DNA of 64,000 bases from Bradyrhizobium tropiciagri (GCF_018130545.1 NZ_JAFCKF010000012.1:124001-188000), one strand, 5' to 3'. Shown: positions 17,008 to 27,244, counted from the stretch's first letter. The notes: generated from the letters alone by a model not told the origin. Program-made: numbers and translations.

Positions 17008-17756
17008 GCTCGCATCTGGATCTCCGCGGCGTCTCGGTCAGCTTCAACGGCTTTAAGGCGCTCAATGCGCTCAACATGAGCGTGCGCAAGGGCGAGTTGC
17101 GCTGCCTGATCGGGCCGAACGGCGCCGGCAAGACCACGGCGCTGGACATCATCTGCGGCAAGGTCAAGCCGAGTGCCGGCACCGTCAGCTTCGATGGCAC
17201 CGCGCTGCAGGATCTCGAGGAATACGAGATCGCCCGCGCCGGTGTTGGCCGCAAATTCCAGGTGCCGAGCGTGTTCCGCGAATTGTCAGTCTCCGAGAAT
17301 CTCCACGTGGCGCGAGCCCGTCGCACCTCGGTGCTCGGCAATCTGCGCTGGAACATCGGCAATTCCGGCCGCGAGGATGTCGAGCGGCTTGCCGAATTGG
17401 TCGGGCTCACCGAGCAGCTCGATCGACCGGCCGCCTATCTGTCGCACGGCCAGACCCAGTGGCTGGAGATCGGCATGCTGGTGGCCCAGGACGCCGAGCT
17501 GATCCTGATGGACGAGCCGACTGCGGGCATGACCGCGCAGGAAACCCGCAAGACCGCCGAGTTGTTCGCGCGGCTGAAGGGCAGGCACACGCTGATCGTG
17601 GTCGAGCACGACATGGGCTTCGTCAAGGCGATCGGCGACATCATCTCGGTGATGCATATGGGCCAGATGCTGGCCGAGGGCACCGCAGCGGAGGTCGAGG
17701 CGCATCCCGAAGTCCGCCGCGCCTATTTGGGATCGGGAGGCATCAGCCATGCTTGA
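17004..17756 (+). CDS. Urea/amide-type ABC transporter ATP-binding protein (UrtD/LivG-like)
   Basis: This 250-residue ATPase has Walker A GPNGAGKT, the signature region LSHGQTQWLEIGMLVAQD (the LSHGQ variant typical of UrtD instead of LSGGQ) and Walker B LILMDEPTAGM. GGAGGG precedes the ATG, which overlaps the permease stop as ATGA. The longer frame from 16737 runs over the permease in another frame and was rejected. It would pair with the next gene as the second ATPase of the heteromeric importer. Confidence 0.92.
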   Translation: MSSHLDLRGVSVSFNGFKALNALNMSVRKGELRCLIGPNGAGKTTALDIICGKVKPSAGTVSFDGTALQDLEEYEIARAGVGRKFQVPSVFRELSVSENLHVARARRTSVLGNLRWNIGNSGREDVERLAELVGLTEQLDRPAAYLSHGQTQWLEIGMLVAQDAELILMDEPTAGMTAQETRKTAELFARLKGRHTLIVVEHDMGFVKAIGDIISVMHMGQMLAEGTAAEVEAHPEVRRAYLGSGGISHA

Positions 17757-18441
17757 GCTGACCGACGTCGACGCTTTCTACGGCAACAGCCGCGCCTTGC
17801 AGGGCATCAACCTGACGGTCGGTAATGGCGAGTTCCTCGCGGTGCTCGGCCGCAACGGGGTCGGCAAGACCACGCTGATGCGCAGCATCCTCGGCCTGAT
17901 GGATCGCTGCACCGGACGGCTGGCGCTCGATGGCGCCGACATCTCGCCGCTGCGGACCTATCAGCGCGCCAAGGCCGGCATCGCCTATGTGCCGCAGGGC
18001 CGCGGCATCCTGCCGAAATTTACCGTGCGCGAGAATCTGACGCTCGGGACCTTCGCCGCGAAATCGGCCAGCGGCATCGACGAGTGGGTGCTCGAGCTGT
18101 TTCCGGTGCTCAAGGACTTCCTCAATCGCTACGGCGGCAATCTCTCGGGCGGCCAGCAGCAGCAACTCGCAATCGCGCGCGCGCTGTTGGCCCAGCCCAA
18201 GGTCATCCTGCTGGACGAGCCGACCGAGGGTATCCAGCCGAACATCGTCGAGCAGATCGAGGACGTGATCATGCGCCTCAACCGCGAACGCGGGATCACG
18301 GTCGTGCTGGTCGAACAGAATGTCGCGTTCGCGCGGCGTGCGTCTCATCGCTTCGCGCTGCTCGAAAAGGGACGCGTTGTCGCCAAGGGCGCGATCGGTG
18401 AGCTCACCGATGATCTCATCCAGCTGCACATGGCCGTGTAG
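17749..18441 (+). CDS. Urea/amide-type ABC transporter ATP-binding protein (UrtE/LivF-like)
   Basis: This 230-residue ATPase has Walker A GRNGVGKT, signature LSGGQQQQLAIARAL, Walker B VILLDEPTEGIQP and the LVEQN H-loop region. The GIQP extension after Walker B is typical of UrtE/LivF. It overlaps the UrtD-like gene by 8 bp and precedes amiE by 33 bp, so importer and amidase are probably on one mRNA. Confidence 0.92.
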   Translation: MLELTDVDAFYGNSRALQGINLTVGNGEFLAVLGRNGVGKTTLMRSILGLMDRCTGRLALDGADISPLRTYQRAKAGIAYVPQGRGILPKFTVRENLTLGTFAAKSASGIDEWVLELFPVLKDFLNRYGGNLSGGQQQQLAIARALLAQPKVILLDEPTEGIQPNIVEQIEDVIMRLNRERGITVVLVEQNVAFARRASHRFALLEKGRVVAKGAIGELTDDLIQLHMAV

Positions 18442-18474
18442 CGGGAATTATCGTTCACGAAAGGGAGTCGAGAC

Positions 18475-19512
18475 ATGTTGCATGGAGACATATCGAGCAG
18501 CAAGGACACGGTCGGCGTCGCCGTGGTCAATTACAAGATGCCGCGCCTGCACACCAAGGCGGAAGTGCTGGAGAACGCGCGCAACATTGCCAAGATGGTG
18601 GAGGGCATGAAGCTCGGCCTGCCGGGCATGGACCTCGTGATCTTCCCGGAATACTCGACCCACGGCATCATGTACGACTCCAAGGAGATGTACGAGACCG
18701 CGTCGTCGGTGCCGGGCGAGGAAACCCGCATCTTCGCCGACGCCTGCCGCAAGGCCAAGGTCTGGGGCGTATTCTCGCTGACCGGCGAGCGCCATGAGGA
18801 GCATCCCAACAAGGCGCCGTACAACACCCTGATCCTGATGAACGACAAGGGCGAGATCGTCCAGAAGTATCGCAAGATCATGCCGTGGGTGCCGATCGAG
18901 GGCTGGTATCCCGGCGATTGCACCTATGTCTCCGATGGCCCGAAGGGGTTGAAGATCAGCCTGATCATCTGCGACGACGGCAACTACCCGGAGATCTGGC
19001 GCGACTGCGCGATGCGCGGCGCCGAGCTGATCGTGCGCTGCCAGGGCTACATGTATCCGGCCAAGGAACAGCAGATCCAGATCTCGAAGTCGATGGCCTG
19101 GGCCAACAACTGCTACGTTGCGGTCGCCAACGCCTCCGGCTTCGACGGCGTCTACTCCTACTTCGGCCATTCCGCGCTGATCGGTTTTGACGGCCGCACA
19201 CTCGGCGAGTGCGGCACCGAGGAGAACGGAATCCAGTACGCCCAGCTGTCGGTGTCACTGATCCGCGACGCCCGCCGCAACATGCAGTCGCAGAACCATC
19301 TCTTCAAGCTGATGCACCGCGGCTACACCGGCCTGATCAACTCCGGTGAGGGCGACCGCGGCCACGCGGTGTGCCCGTACACATTCTACAAGAACTGGAT
19401 CACGGACCCCGAGGGGACGCGGGAAATGGTCGAGGCCATGACGCGCCCGACCGTCGGAACCGACGAATGTCCGATCGAGGGCATTCCGAACCAGAAGGTC
19501 GCGCATCGCTAG
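18475..19512 (+). CDS. amiE: Aliphatic amidase AmiE (nitrilase superfamily)
   Basis: It hydrolyses short aliphatic amides such as acetamide and propionamide to the acid and ammonia in the cytoplasm. The 345-residue protein aligns almost residue by residue with Pseudomonas AmiE as I know it: [20 protein letters not shown] at the start, and the catalytic triad at the family positions Glu59 (FPEY), Lys134 (KYRK) and Cys166 (IICDDGN). GGGAG lies upstream. It follows the amide importer in an operon headed by amiC-amiR and guarded by a terminator, so amide-induced antitermination is the likely control. Confidence 0.97.
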   Translation: MLHGDISSSKDTVGVAVVNYKMPRLHTKAEVLENARNIAKMVEGMKLGLPGMDLVIFPEYSTHGIMYDSKEMYETASSVPGEETRIFADACRKAKVWGVFSLTGERHEEHPNKAPYNTLILMNDKGEIVQKYRKIMPWVPIEGWYPGDCTYVSDGPKGLKISLIICDDGNYPEIWRDCAMRGAELIVRCQGYMYPAKEQQIQISKSMAWANNCYVAVANASGFDGVYSYFGHSALIGFDGRTLGECGTEENGIQYAQLSVSLIRDARRNMQSQNHLFKLMHRGYTGLINSGEGDRGHAVCPYTFYKNWITDPEGTREMVEAMTRPTVGTDECPIEGIPNQKVAHR

Positions 19513-19529
19513 GCGACATCGACGATCGG

Positions 19530-19556
19530 CGCCGGCGCGGACCTTTCGCGCCGGCG
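19530..19556 (+). other. GC-rich intercistronic hairpin after amiE
   Basis: CGCCGGCGCG and CGCGCCGGCG form a perfect 10-bp stem with a 7-base loop, 18 bp after the amiE stop and about 50 bp before the next start. No U-run follows, so it is unlikely to terminate. It could protect the upstream amiE message from 3' degradation and so raise amidase over the downstream gene products. Confidence 0.6.
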
Positions 19557-19608
19557 TGGCTCGAGGCAACGGCGGGCATTTTCACATCGGGGAAACAGGG
19601 GCGATATC

Positions 19609-20943
19609 ATGAGCGGTCAATCCAATAGCGGACTGGTTCATCAGACCGAGGAGCAGATCGACGATCTTCTCGGCCATGAATTCGAGCACGAGCCGGTGCC
19701 GATCAGCGCCCGGCGCAGCGCCTTCTCGGTCACGATGGTGTGGCTGGGCTTTCCCATGATCATCACCGGCGCGATGACCGGATCGCTGCTGGTCTTGGGC
19801 ATGGGGTTCAAGAACGCGTTGGTGGCGATGATCATCGGCAATCTGATCATGTTCGCCTATGTCGGCGCGCTCGGCCTGATCGGCACGCGGCGCGGCATGA
19901 ACTTCGCGCTGATCGCGAGCATCGTGTTCGGAAAGAAGGGCTATGTGCTGGCGTCGGGCCTGCTGTCGACCCTGCTGCTCGGCTGGTATGCGGTGCAGAC
20001 CGGCATCACCGGCGCACTGATCTCCTCGACTTACGGCCTCAACTATGTGGCGATGACCATCGTCGCCGGCGTGCTCTATATCGGCATCACTTTCGTCGGC
20101 GTGAAGGGGCTGCACTATATCGGGTTGGCGTCGGTGCCGCTGTTCGTCGTGCTCGGCCTCTGGGTCGCAGCCGACGCGGCCTCGACCACGACGTCAGCGG
20201 CGATCTTTAGCTATGCCGGCAACAACGGCGTGGCCAGCATGTCGATGGGCGTCGGCCTCACCGTGGTGCTGGCGCTGTTCATCGATGCCGGCACGGTGAC
20301 AGCGGACTTCAACCGCTGGGCGCCGAGCCCGCGGGCCTCGCTGGTCGCGACCTTCAGCGCGTTTCCGTTCGCCAATCTGGTGGCGATGCTGGTCGGCGGC
20401 GTGATGACGGCGGCGCTTGCGGTGCCGAACGCCAATCCATTCGGCGTCGACAATATGTTCGGCTTCATGAACGGCAAGCAGCTCACCTGGCTCAGCATTC
20501 TCGCCTTCATCTTCCTCTACACCAATCTCGGCTCGGTCTGCTCGCACTGCCTCTACAACGCAGCCACCGGCTGGTCGCGGATCCTCGGCACGAATATGCG
20601 GCTGATGGCCGTGATTCTCGGCGGCATCGGCATCGTGGTGGCCGCCGGAAACGTCTGGGCGTTCTTCATCCAGTGGCTGTCGCTGCTTGGCATCATCGTG
20701 CCGCCGATCGGCGCGATCATCCTGGTCGATCAATATCTGCTGCGGGCCGACGCGCGCGCGGACGTGGACTGGCGCGCAAAACCATTCATTGCCTGGGGCA
20801 TCGGGTCGCTGTGCGCCTTTGCGGTTGAAAATCTGATGCCGGGGTTGTCCACTGCGATTTCGGCCGCGCTGGTCGCCGGCGTCGTGTACGGAGCGATCGC
20901 GCGGGTGGAGTCTTCGTCAGAGAAGGTGGCGCGTCCCGCGTAA
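19609..20943 (+). CDS. NCS1-family cytosine/purine-type permease (CodB-like)
   Basis: This inner-membrane cation symporter of 444 residues has about 12 hydrophobic segments. The N-terminal half has ARRSAFSVTMVWLGFPMIITGAM and the family GxxxxxxxxGNLIMF pattern, and DFNRWAPSPRAS lies in the middle; these resemble CodB-like NCS1 transporters. Family substrates are nucleobases, hydantoins and related ureides. Its place after amiE suggests a second uptake route for a cyclic amide or ureide, which is inference. The mature C-terminus has no extra domain. Confidence 0.85.
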   Translation: MSGQSNSGLVHQTEEQIDDLLGHEFEHEPVPISARRSAFSVTMVWLGFPMIITGAMTGSLLVLGMGFKNALVAMIIGNLIMFAYVGALGLIGTRRGMNFALIASIVFGKKGYVLASGLLSTLLLGWYAVQTGITGALISSTYGLNYVAMTIVAGVLYIGITFVGVKGLHYIGLASVPLFVVLGLWVAADAASTTTSAAIFSYAGNNGVASMSMGVGLTVVLALFIDAGTVTADFNRWAPSPRASLVATFSAFPFANLVAMLVGGVMTAALAVPNANPFGVDNMFGFMNGKQLTWLSILAFIFLYTNLGSVCSHCLYNAATGWSRILGTNMRLMAVILGGIGIVVAAGNVWAFFIQWLSLLGIIVPPIGAIILVDQYLLRADARADVDWRAKPFIAWGIGSLCAFAVENLMPGLSTAISAALVAGVVYGAIARVESSSEKVARPA

Positions 20944-20976
20944 GCGACGACTTAATCAAGCAAAAAGGGTACAGCA

Positions 20977-21996
20977 ATGAGCGTCGACTATCAGATCTAT
21001 GATCTCGGCAATCTGACCTTGCAGCGCGGCGCGACCATCCGCGACTGCAAGCTCGCCTACAAGACGTTTGGCCAGCTCAATGCGGCCAAGGACAATGTGA
21101 TCGTCTATCCGACCTGGTACTCCGGTCAGCACTACGACAATGAGTGGCTGATCGGGCCGGGTATGGCGCTCGATCCGGCGAAATACTTCATCATCATTCC
21201 GAACATGCTCGGCAACGGCCTGTCGTCGTCGCCGAGCAACACCCCTGAGCCGTATAACGGGCCGCGTTTCCCGCAGGTGACGGCTTATGACAATGTGCGG
21301 GCCCAGCACCGGCTGGTGACCGAGAAATTCGGCATCAAGCACATTCGCCTGGTGGTCGGCTGGTCGATGGGCGCGTTGCAGACGTTCCACTGGGGCGCGC
21401 TTTATCCTGACATGATGGATCTCTTGGCGCCGTTCTGCGGCTCGGCGAAGTGCTCGCGGCACAATTATGTGTTCCTCGAAGGCGTCAAGGCCGCGCTCAC
21501 GGCGGATGCCGCCTGGAAGGAGGGCTGGTACACCGACAAGCCGGCCCGTGGCCTGCGCGCCGCCGCGCGGGTCTATGCCGGCTGGGGCTTTTCGCAGGCG
21601 TTCTATCGCGAGCAGCTCGACATCAAGACCATGGGCTATTCGTCGCTGGAGGATTTCCTGGTGGCGTTCTGGGAGGGCTTCTTCCTGCCGAAGGACCCCA
21701 ACAATCTGCTGACCATGTTGTGGACCTGGCAGAACGGCGACATCAGCGCCAACGAGATCTACAACGGTGACTTCAAGGCCGCGCTACGGGCCATCAAGGC
21801 CAAGACCTACGTCATGCCTGGCCAGACCGATCTCTACTTCCCGCCCGAGGACAGCGAGAACGAGGTGGCCAACATGCCGAACGCCAAGTTCGTGCCGGTG
21901 CCGTCGATCTGGGGCCACTTCGCCGGCGGGCCGGGGACCAATCCGGTCGATGTCGCCTTCATCGACACCAAGCTCAAGGAATTGCTCGCGTCGTGA
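20977..21996 (+). CDS. Alpha/beta-fold hydrolase, MetX (homoserine acetyltransferase)-like
   Basis: The 339-residue protein has the MetX-family layout: [13 protein letters not shown] near the N-terminus, the nucleophile elbow GWSMG with Ser130 and a C-terminal [11 protein letters not shown] (Asp) and GHFAGGPGT (His). MetX proper uses GGSxGGMQ; here the elbow and the [10 protein letters not shown] oxyanion region differ, so acyl transfer from acetyl-CoA to homoserine is unlikely. AAGGG precedes the ATG. The operon context suggests a hydrolase or acyltransferase acting on an amide, ester or the acid released by AmiE. The exact reaction is unknown. Confidence 0.75.
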   Translation: MSVDYQIYDLGNLTLQRGATIRDCKLAYKTFGQLNAAKDNVIVYPTWYSGQHYDNEWLIGPGMALDPAKYFIIIPNMLGNGLSSSPSNTPEPYNGPRFPQVTAYDNVRAQHRLVTEKFGIKHIRLVVGWSMGALQTFHWGALYPDMMDLLAPFCGSAKCSRHNYVFLEGVKAALTADAAWKEGWYTDKPARGLRAAARVYAGWGFSQAFYREQLDIKTMGYSSLEDFLVAFWEGFFLPKDPNNLLTMLWTWQNGDISANEIYNGDFKAALRAIKAKTYVMPGQTDLYFPPEDSENEVANMPNAKFVPVPSIWGHFAGGPGTNPVDVAFIDTKLKELLAS

Positions 21997-22030
21997 TATC
22001 GAACGATTGCGAACGGCTGCCTGCGCGATC

Positions 22031-22858
22031 ATGGGAGGCGTGAGCTTGTCCAATCCCGCTTTGCTGCTCGATCAGTACCGCATCCGGGAGGAGCCGTATT
22101 ACCGGTCCCTCAAGGATGAGGTCGAACTGTTCGGCGCAGCCTATGCGAGCCGCATGCCGGTGATGCTGAAGGGCCCCACCGGCTGCGGCAAGACCCGCTT
22201 CATCGAATACATGGCCTGGCGGCTCGGCCGGCCGCTGATCACGGTTGCCTGTCACGAGGACATGACGGCGGCGGATCTGGTGGGCCGCTGGCTGCTTGAT
22301 GCAGAGGGTACGGTGTGGAGCGATGGGCCGCTGACCACGGCGGTGCGTCTTGGTGCGATCTGCTATCTCGACGAGGTCGTCGAGGCTCGTCAGGACACCA
22401 CAGTCGTGATCCATCCCTTGACCGACGATCGTCGGGTGCTGCCGCTCGAGAAGCGCGGCGAGCTGATCCACGCCCATTCCGACTTCCAGCTCGTGATCTC
22501 TTACAATCCGGGCTACCAGAGCGCGATCAAGGACCTCAAGGAATCCACCAAGCAGCGCTTTGCGGCGCTGGATTTCGGCTATCCCGACCGGCCGGCCGAA
22601 ACCGAGGTGGTGTCGCGCGAGGCCGGCATCGAACCTGATCTCGCCGATCTGCTGGTGAAGATCGCTCAGCACAGCCGCAACCTGAAAGGGCAGGGCCTCG
22701 ACGAGGGCGCGTCGACCCGGATGCTGGTCAATGCCGGCCGCTTGATCGGATGCGGCATCAGCCTCGAAAAGGCCTGCGAGACCACGATCGTCGTTCCCCT
22801 GACCGATGACGCCGACACCAGGAACGCGTTGCGCGACGTGATCTCGGCCTGTGCGTGA
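22031..22858 (+). CDS. CbbQ/NirQ/NorQ-type AAA+ ATPase
   Basis: This MoxR-class AAA+ ATPase of about 275 residues has Walker A GPTGCGKT at 48-55, the family [17 protein letters not shown] segment and Walker [12 protein letters not shown] at 110-120. CbbQ, NirQ and NorQ work with VWA partners to remodel or activate enzymes. The partner gene follows with a GTGA overlap. The ATG at 22031 has no good ribosome site, whereas GGAGG at 22034-22038 sits 7 bp before an in-frame TTG at 22046, so the TTG may be the real start. Amidase operons of Pseudomonas carry an ATPase, AmiB, of a related kind. The client here may be AmiE or another enzyme of the operon. Confidence 0.85.
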   Translation: MGGVSLSNPALLLDQYRIREEPYYRSLKDEVELFGAAYASRMPVMLKGPTGCGKTRFIEYMAWRLGRPLITVACHEDMTAADLVGRWLLDAEGTVWSDGPLTTAVRLGAICYLDEVVEARQDTTVVIHPLTDDRRVLPLEKRGELIHAHSDFQLVISYNPGYQSAIKDLKESTKQRFAALDFGYPDRPAETEVVSREAGIEPDLADLLVKIAQHSRNLKGQGLDEGASTRMLVNAGRLIGCGISLEKACETTIVVPLTDDADTRNALRDVISACA

Positions 22859-25161
22859 ATGGAAGCGCAGGGGTGGCGGTCGCACAAATCAGTTCGCTCG
22901 ATAGCTTCCGATCCGGGCGTCGGCTCGCAGCGCTGCTGCGCGGCCACGATGATCTCGGCGCGGCCGTACAGGCGGCGCGGACCGCTTTGCACCGGACAGA
23001 TCAGCTTGATCATCTCGCGGCCTGGGACGAGGCCGTGCACGAGCTGTTCGCGGCCAATCTCGGCCAAGCCGTTGTTTTGGGCTTCTTGCACCTATCGGAG
23101 CAATGGCCGGCGCACCGATCGATCGACGATCTGATCGCGATCGGACGCGCTGCCCGAGACGTTGGCCGGAATGCCGGAAGCCGCGCCGCCCATGCTTTGC
23201 TGACTGAAATGTCCAAGGTGCTGCCGCAACTCGCGAGTGCCGGAGAGCTTTCCGCTGTTCTTGTCGCGCTGGGCCAGCTCGCGGATGTGGGGCCGGAATC
23301 GGTCGGTCTTGCGCTCGGCCGTCTGGGGCCGCTGCTCGCGCATGCCGGCGGCGAGGATTTCTCCGCCTGGGTCTCTGCCGGCCTGCGCGCAAGCGGCGGC
23401 CGTGCATCGCGCCGGCGCGCTTATTTCGCACTCGACGATCCGCTTTCGGCGCGGCTGTTCGCCGTCGGCCGCACCGGCGATGATTTTGCCCGGCTGGAGA
23501 AGCGCCTCGCTGCAACCATGCTGGCGCTGTGGAACAGGAAGCCGCGCTTCCGCAAGCTTGCCATTGCACCGACACCGGTGCCACGGCGGACCTCACTCGC
23601 CGCCGGCCTGATCGGCCTGCCAGAGACCTTTCCCGGCTTCGAAGGCGAGGCGGCGGACGCCGTCTATCTCGCTGCGGTCGCACATGCCGGCGCGCATCTG
23701 GTGCATTCCACCGTCCGCTTTCCCGTGGGGCGGCTGAAGGCGCTGCAGATCGCGCTGGTCTCGCTGATCGAGGATGCCAGGGTCGAGACGCTGGCGCTGC
23801 GCGAGATGCCCGGCATGCGCCGGCTTTGGCTGCCGTTCCACTCTGCGACGCCGTCGGGGCAGGCGACCGCAGCCGGATTAATGACGCGGCTGGCGCGGGC
23901 GCTGATCGATCCGGACTATCAGGATCCGGATGCCTGGGTGACCAAGGGACGTCAGCTGTTTGCCGATGCTGCCGGCCGCTGGACCGATCCCGCCATCAGC
24001 CGCGAGATCGGCGGGCTGCTCGGCAACGATATCGGGCAGATGCGGCTGCAGTTCAACGCCAAGAGCTATGTCGTCGAACCTGCTTATCGCGACGACAATC
24101 TGGCGCTGTGGGATTTCGGCGAACAGCCGGACAGTCCAACCGAGACGATCGAACTTGCCGTCGATTCGGTGCGGATCGAGCGGCGTGACGATCCGAGCAG
24201 CCAATCGACTGACGACAACGCCAAGCCGCACGAGACGCTGCGCGCGAAGGCCGGCGCCGTGACGCTGCTGGACGGGTTTCCAGTCGCGACCTACCCGGAA
24301 TGGGACTATGCGGCGCGTACCGAACGGGCGGACTGGACAACGATCCTGGAGGCCGACGCCGCCACGTCCGCACAGCCGTTCGATGCTTCGACGGACGCCG
24401 AGGCGATGCGCTGGATCACCGAACTGACCCGAGACGCGTCAATCGGCCGCCGGGTCCGTCAAAAAGGCCAGCGCGATGGCGATGCGCTCGACATCGACGC
24501 GGCGATTGCGCTGACGATCGAGCGTCGTACCGGCAGCATCAGCGAGCCCAGGGTCTACCAGCGCGATGCGCCGGGGCCGCGCGATCTCGCCATCCTGCTG
24601 CTGCTGGACCTCTCGCAATCCACCGCCGACCGTGACCGTCGCGGCCGGACGGTGCTCGATGTCGAGCGCAAGGCGGCCGCGATCATGGCTTCGGCGGTCG
24701 ACGCCGCCAATGATGCGATTGCCGTACATGGCTTCAGCTCCGACGGCCGCGAGCGTGTGCGCTATGTTCGCATCAAGGATTTTGAGGAGCCGATGGACGC
24801 CGTCGTCCGTGCGCGCCTTGCCGGGCTTGGCAGCAGCCATTCCACCCGGCTCGGCGCGGCGCTGCGCCATGCCGGCGGCTACCTCGCAGGGCGGCGCGCA
24901 TTCCGGAAAGTGCTGCTGGTCCTCACCGACGGCGAGCCGTCCGACGTCGATGTGCCCGATCCGCAATACCTGGTGGAGGACGCGCGCCGTGCCGCGCAGC
25001 AGCTGCGGCGGCGCGGCACTGATATTTTCGCCTTCGGTATCGGCGAGGACAGGTTTCCCCAGCTCGATCGGATCTTCGGTGAGCGCTATGCGCTCCGCGT
25101 GCCGCGCATCGAGGTGCTGCCGCAACGGGTGATGCAGCTCTATGCGGAGCTGAAGAAATAG
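22855..25161 (+). CDS. VWA-domain protein, CbbO/NorD-like partner of the AAA+ ATPase
   Basis: The 768-residue protein has a long N-terminal helical region and a C-terminal von Willebrand A domain whose MIDAS reads DLSQS (D585-x-S587-x-S589), with later [11 protein letters not shown] and LTDGEPSD giving the other metal ligands. This is the CbbO/NorD arrangement. The GTG start overlaps the AAA+ stop, which argues for a complex of the two. Such pairs act as activases or metal-insertion chaperones. AmiE itself needs no metal, so either the client differs or the pair assembles the amidase. The gene ends 9 bp before the convergent amiR-2. Confidence 0.85.
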   Translation: MNGSAGVAVAQISSLDSFRSGRRLAALLRGHDDLGAAVQAARTALHRTDQLDHLAAWDEAVHELFAANLGQAVVLGFLHLSEQWPAHRSIDDLIAIGRAARDVGRNAGSRAAHALLTEMSKVLPQLASAGELSAVLVALGQLADVGPESVGLALGRLGPLLAHAGGEDFSAWVSAGLRASGGRASRRRAYFALDDPLSARLFAVGRTGDDFARLEKRLAATMLALWNRKPRFRKLAIAPTPVPRRTSLAAGLIGLPETFPGFEGEAADAVYLAAVAHAGAHLVHSTVRFPVGRLKALQIALVSLIEDARVETLALREMPGMRRLWLPFHSATPSGQATAAGLMTRLARALIDPDYQDPDAWVTKGRQLFADAAGRWTDPAISREIGGLLGNDIGQMRLQFNAKSYVVEPAYRDDNLALWDFGEQPDSPTETIELAVDSVRIERRDDPSSQSTDDNAKPHETLRAKAGAVTLLDGFPVATYPEWDYAARTERADWTTILEADAATSAQPFDASTDAEAMRWITELTRDASIGRRVRQKGQRDGDALDIDAAIALTIERRTGSISEPRVYQRDAPGPRDLAILLLLDLSQSTADRDRRGRTVLDVERKAAAIMASAVDAANDAIAVHGFSSDGRERVRYVRIKDFEEPMDAVVRARLAGLGSSHSTRLGAALRHAGGYLAGRRAFRKVLLVLTDGEPSDVDVPDPQYLVEDARRAAQQLRRRGTDIFAFGIGEDRFPQLDRIFGERYALRVPRIEVLPQRVMQLYAELKK

Positions 25162-25170
25162 ACGGTGGAG

Positions 25171-25758
25171 CTAGCCGGTTGCCCGGGGCAGGGAGCCGTT
25201 TGCGGTGATCTCCGCGGAGATTTCCTCGATCGTCTTGCGCTGTTCCATGGCGGCGCGCCGGATCAGCGCAAACGCTGCCGGCTCGGCCAGCGCATGGGTG
25301 TGCATCACCTGAAGCACGGCGGCGAGCACGACGCGGCGGGATCGAAGACGCTGTTCGAGCTTGAGCACCTGCTGCTTAAGCTCGTTGGTGCGTTCGCTCC
25401 GTTCGAAGGCCAGCACGAGCGCGGCATAGATGCCGGCCGAGCGCAGCGGCTTGACCAGGAACGAGGCCGGGTCGAGCTCGAGCACCAGCTTCAGGCGGCT
25501 CGGCGTTTCGGTGCCGAGCAGGGCGATGACCGGGCTGCGTCCGAGCGAGGTACGCTGCGCCGGCGAAGCAAGCGGCAGGAACTCGTCGTCGATCAGCGTC
25601 ACGTCCGGACGGCAGTCGATATGGGCGTCGCCATCCCATGTGACGATGTCGATCCCGAGACGCTCGAACTGGCGCCTGACGATGGAGGCATCGCGCTCGT
25701 CCTTGATGGCGACGAGGGCCTTGCGTCCGCGCAGCGAAAATGAAGACGGCTTGGTCAT
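25171..25758 (-). CDS. AmiR-like transcription antiterminator, second copy
   Basis: This 195-residue paralogue of amiR has a pseudo-receiver (about 12-115), a coiled coil at about 122-140 (RTNELKQQVLKLEQRLRSRR) and a C-terminal ANTAR-like helical domain (VVLAAVLQVMHTHALAEPAA, then FALIRRAAMEQRKTIEEISAEI). The ANTAR core is more divergent than in the first copy. It overlaps the upstream amiC-2 gene by 4 bp. It is transcribed away from the amidase operon at 27339, so if it controls that operon through the leader terminator at 27184 it must act in trans. Confidence 0.8.
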   Translation of the reverse strand: MTKPSSFSLRGRKALVAIKDERDASIVRRQFERLGIDIVTWDGDAHIDCRPDVTLIDDEFLPLASPAQRTSLGRSPVIALLGTETPSRLKLVLELDPASFLVKPLRSAGIYAALVLAFERSERTNELKQQVLKLEQRLRSRRVVLAAVLQVMHTHALAEPAAFALIRRAAMEQRKTIEEISAEITANGSLPRATG

Positions 25759-26918
25759 TTCACAACCCGCAAATGCGGCGCATTCGGCGACGTTGCATCC
25801 CTTGCAGGGCTGGCGGCGACGTCGAGCTGCGTCAGATAGGGATCCGGCTTAACCGGAGCGTCGGCTTCCCAGAAGATGTCAAACTGTCCCTCGGCGTTAG
25901 AGACGGCGAGCCGCGGCGTCAGGACGCAGTGGTTGTTGCTGCCGTCGATCCAGACCGGGCCTTGCGGCGAATTGTAGCGGTGGCCCGCCGCGGCGCGCCG
26001 CACCTCGCCGATATCGGATGTGCCGGCACGCTGCAGCGCACGGGCCAGCAGATAGACCGCGACATAGGCGGATTGCCCGTCCACCGAAGGGCTGCTGTGC
26101 TCGCCGTAACGCGCCTTCCAGCGCGCGACGAAGGCCCGGTTCTCGGGCAGGCGAATGCTCTCGAAATAGGCTGATGATGTGATGCATCCGGCCGACGCAG
26201 GCCCCACGATCTTGAGCTCCGGCTCGCACAGGCTGCAGCTGACCATCGGAATATTGAGACCCGCAGCCGTGGTCGCGGCATGAAAGGCACGGATGAAGTC
26301 GTAGCTCGAACTGCCGACCAGCGTATTGAAGACCACCGGCGGCCGGCGGCGCACGATCTCGTCGACGATGTGACCCACGGCGCTCTCGCCAAGTTCGAGC
26401 AATCGTTCGGCGAGAATGCGGCCCCCCGCCGCCGTCGCCAACTCGCGGGTGACGCGATTGGTCTCCCAGGACCAGACATAGTTGGAGCCGACGCAGAAGA
26501 TCTCGCGCGACAGATTGTCCAGCACGTAACGCACCAGCGGCAGCACATTGTGGTTGGGCGAAGCGCCGACATAAATGACGTTGTCCGAGCATTCGAACCC
26601 TTCGTAGCGGGCGGGATGCCAGAGCAGACGGTCGGTGCGCTCGACGATCGGCAGCACCTGTTTGCGCGACGCCGAGGTGTAGCAGCCGACAATATGCTCG
26701 ACGCCGACATTGCGAATGAGGTCGTCGCAAGCCGTGTGATACTCGGAAACCACTCCGCGGGGATCGCGCACATGCGCTGATATCGAGAAGTCGAAGCCGT
26801 CCTGGCTGTTGATCTCGTCGACCGCCATCATCGAGCTCTTCAGAAGCTCGCGTCCCATCGCCTGATAGGGCCCGTGCTGCGAGCAGATGATGCCAACGGG
26901 AATGGACGGCTTTGTCAT
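25755..26918 (-). CDS. AmiC-like cytoplasmic amide sensor, second copy
   Basis: This 387-residue binding-protein fold has no signal peptide, starting MTKPSIPVGIICSQHGPYQAMG, as expected for a cytoplasmic AmiC. Family segments GCYTSASRKQVLPIVERTD, LLWHPARYEGFECSDNVIY and FVARWKARYG are present. Differences from the first AmiC in the pocket region (SQHGPYQAMG versus SRTGFMSVIEE, and SLCEPEL where AmiC-1 has SLTTTEAE) suggest another ligand. It is encoded with the AmiR-like gene through an ATGA overlap and is divergent from the second amidase operon. Confidence 0.85.
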   Translation of the reverse strand: MTKPSIPVGIICSQHGPYQAMGRELLKSSMMAVDEINSQDGFDFSISAHVRDPRGVVSEYHTACDDLIRNVGVEHIVGCYTSASRKQVLPIVERTDRLLWHPARYEGFECSDNVIYVGASPNHNVLPLVRYVLDNLSREIFCVGSNYVWSWETNRVTRELATAAGGRILAERLLELGESAVGHIVDEIVRRRPPVVFNTLVGSSSYDFIRAFHAATTAAGLNIPMVSCSLCEPELKIVGPASAGCITSSAYFESIRLPENRAFVARWKARYGEHSSPSVDGQSAYVAVYLLARALQRAGTSDIGEVRRAAAGHRYNSPQGPVWIDGSNNHCVLTPRLAVSNAEGQFDIFWEADAPVKPDPYLTQLDVAASPARDATSPNAPHLRVVK

Positions 26919-27029
26919 CGACGACTTTCATTGCGACCCGCGAAGGAAATCATCTTCGCAGAGGTCGGTGCAAGAGGTCATGCTGATTTGCTGCGCATGC
27001 ACCTTGCGAAATTTGTGCAGCCAGCCTCG

Positions 27030-27058
27030 TTGACAACGCGCTGCACATCTCCTTAGAA
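27030..27058 (+). promoter_or_regulatory. Sigma-70-like promoter for the second amidase operon
   Basis: A consensus TTGACA at 27030-27035 is followed after exactly 17 bp by TTAGAA at 27053-27058. The -35 box is perfect and the -10 box is moderate. It points toward the amidase gene at 27339, giving a leader of about 270 bases. Confidence 0.6.
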
Positions 27059-27183
27059 TTTTCTCCTACAGGGCTACCTGTCGAACCCAGCGCGCGTCGA
27101 TTTGGCCGATGACGTCCCGATTGCCGCGCAGAGTGCTCCGTTCGATCCGGGACCCATGCGATAGTTCATAGCCGCGGCATTTG

Positions 27184-27225
27184 AGCCATTCGTCACCTTC
27201 GTTTTGGAGGGGCGGGTGGCTTTTT
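27184..27225 (+). terminator. Intrinsic terminator inside the leader of the second amidase operon
   Basis: The arm AGCCATTCGTC (27184-27194) pairs over 11 positions, three of them G-U in RNA, with GGCGGGTGGCT (27211-27221). An inner CCTTC/GGAGG pairing surrounds a GTTTT loop. TTTTT (27221-27225) then GCATTT follows. It lies between the TTGACA promoter and the amidase start, so it would attenuate the operon unless overridden. The wobble pairs make it weaker than the terminator after amiR-1. Confidence 0.65.
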
Positions 27226-27244
27226 GCATTTGCCGCCAAACAAA

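Noticed and set aside
19530-19556. Hairpin after amiE as a transcription terminator
   Set aside because: No U-tract follows and downstream genes share the strand and context, so an intercistronic stabiliser is more likely.
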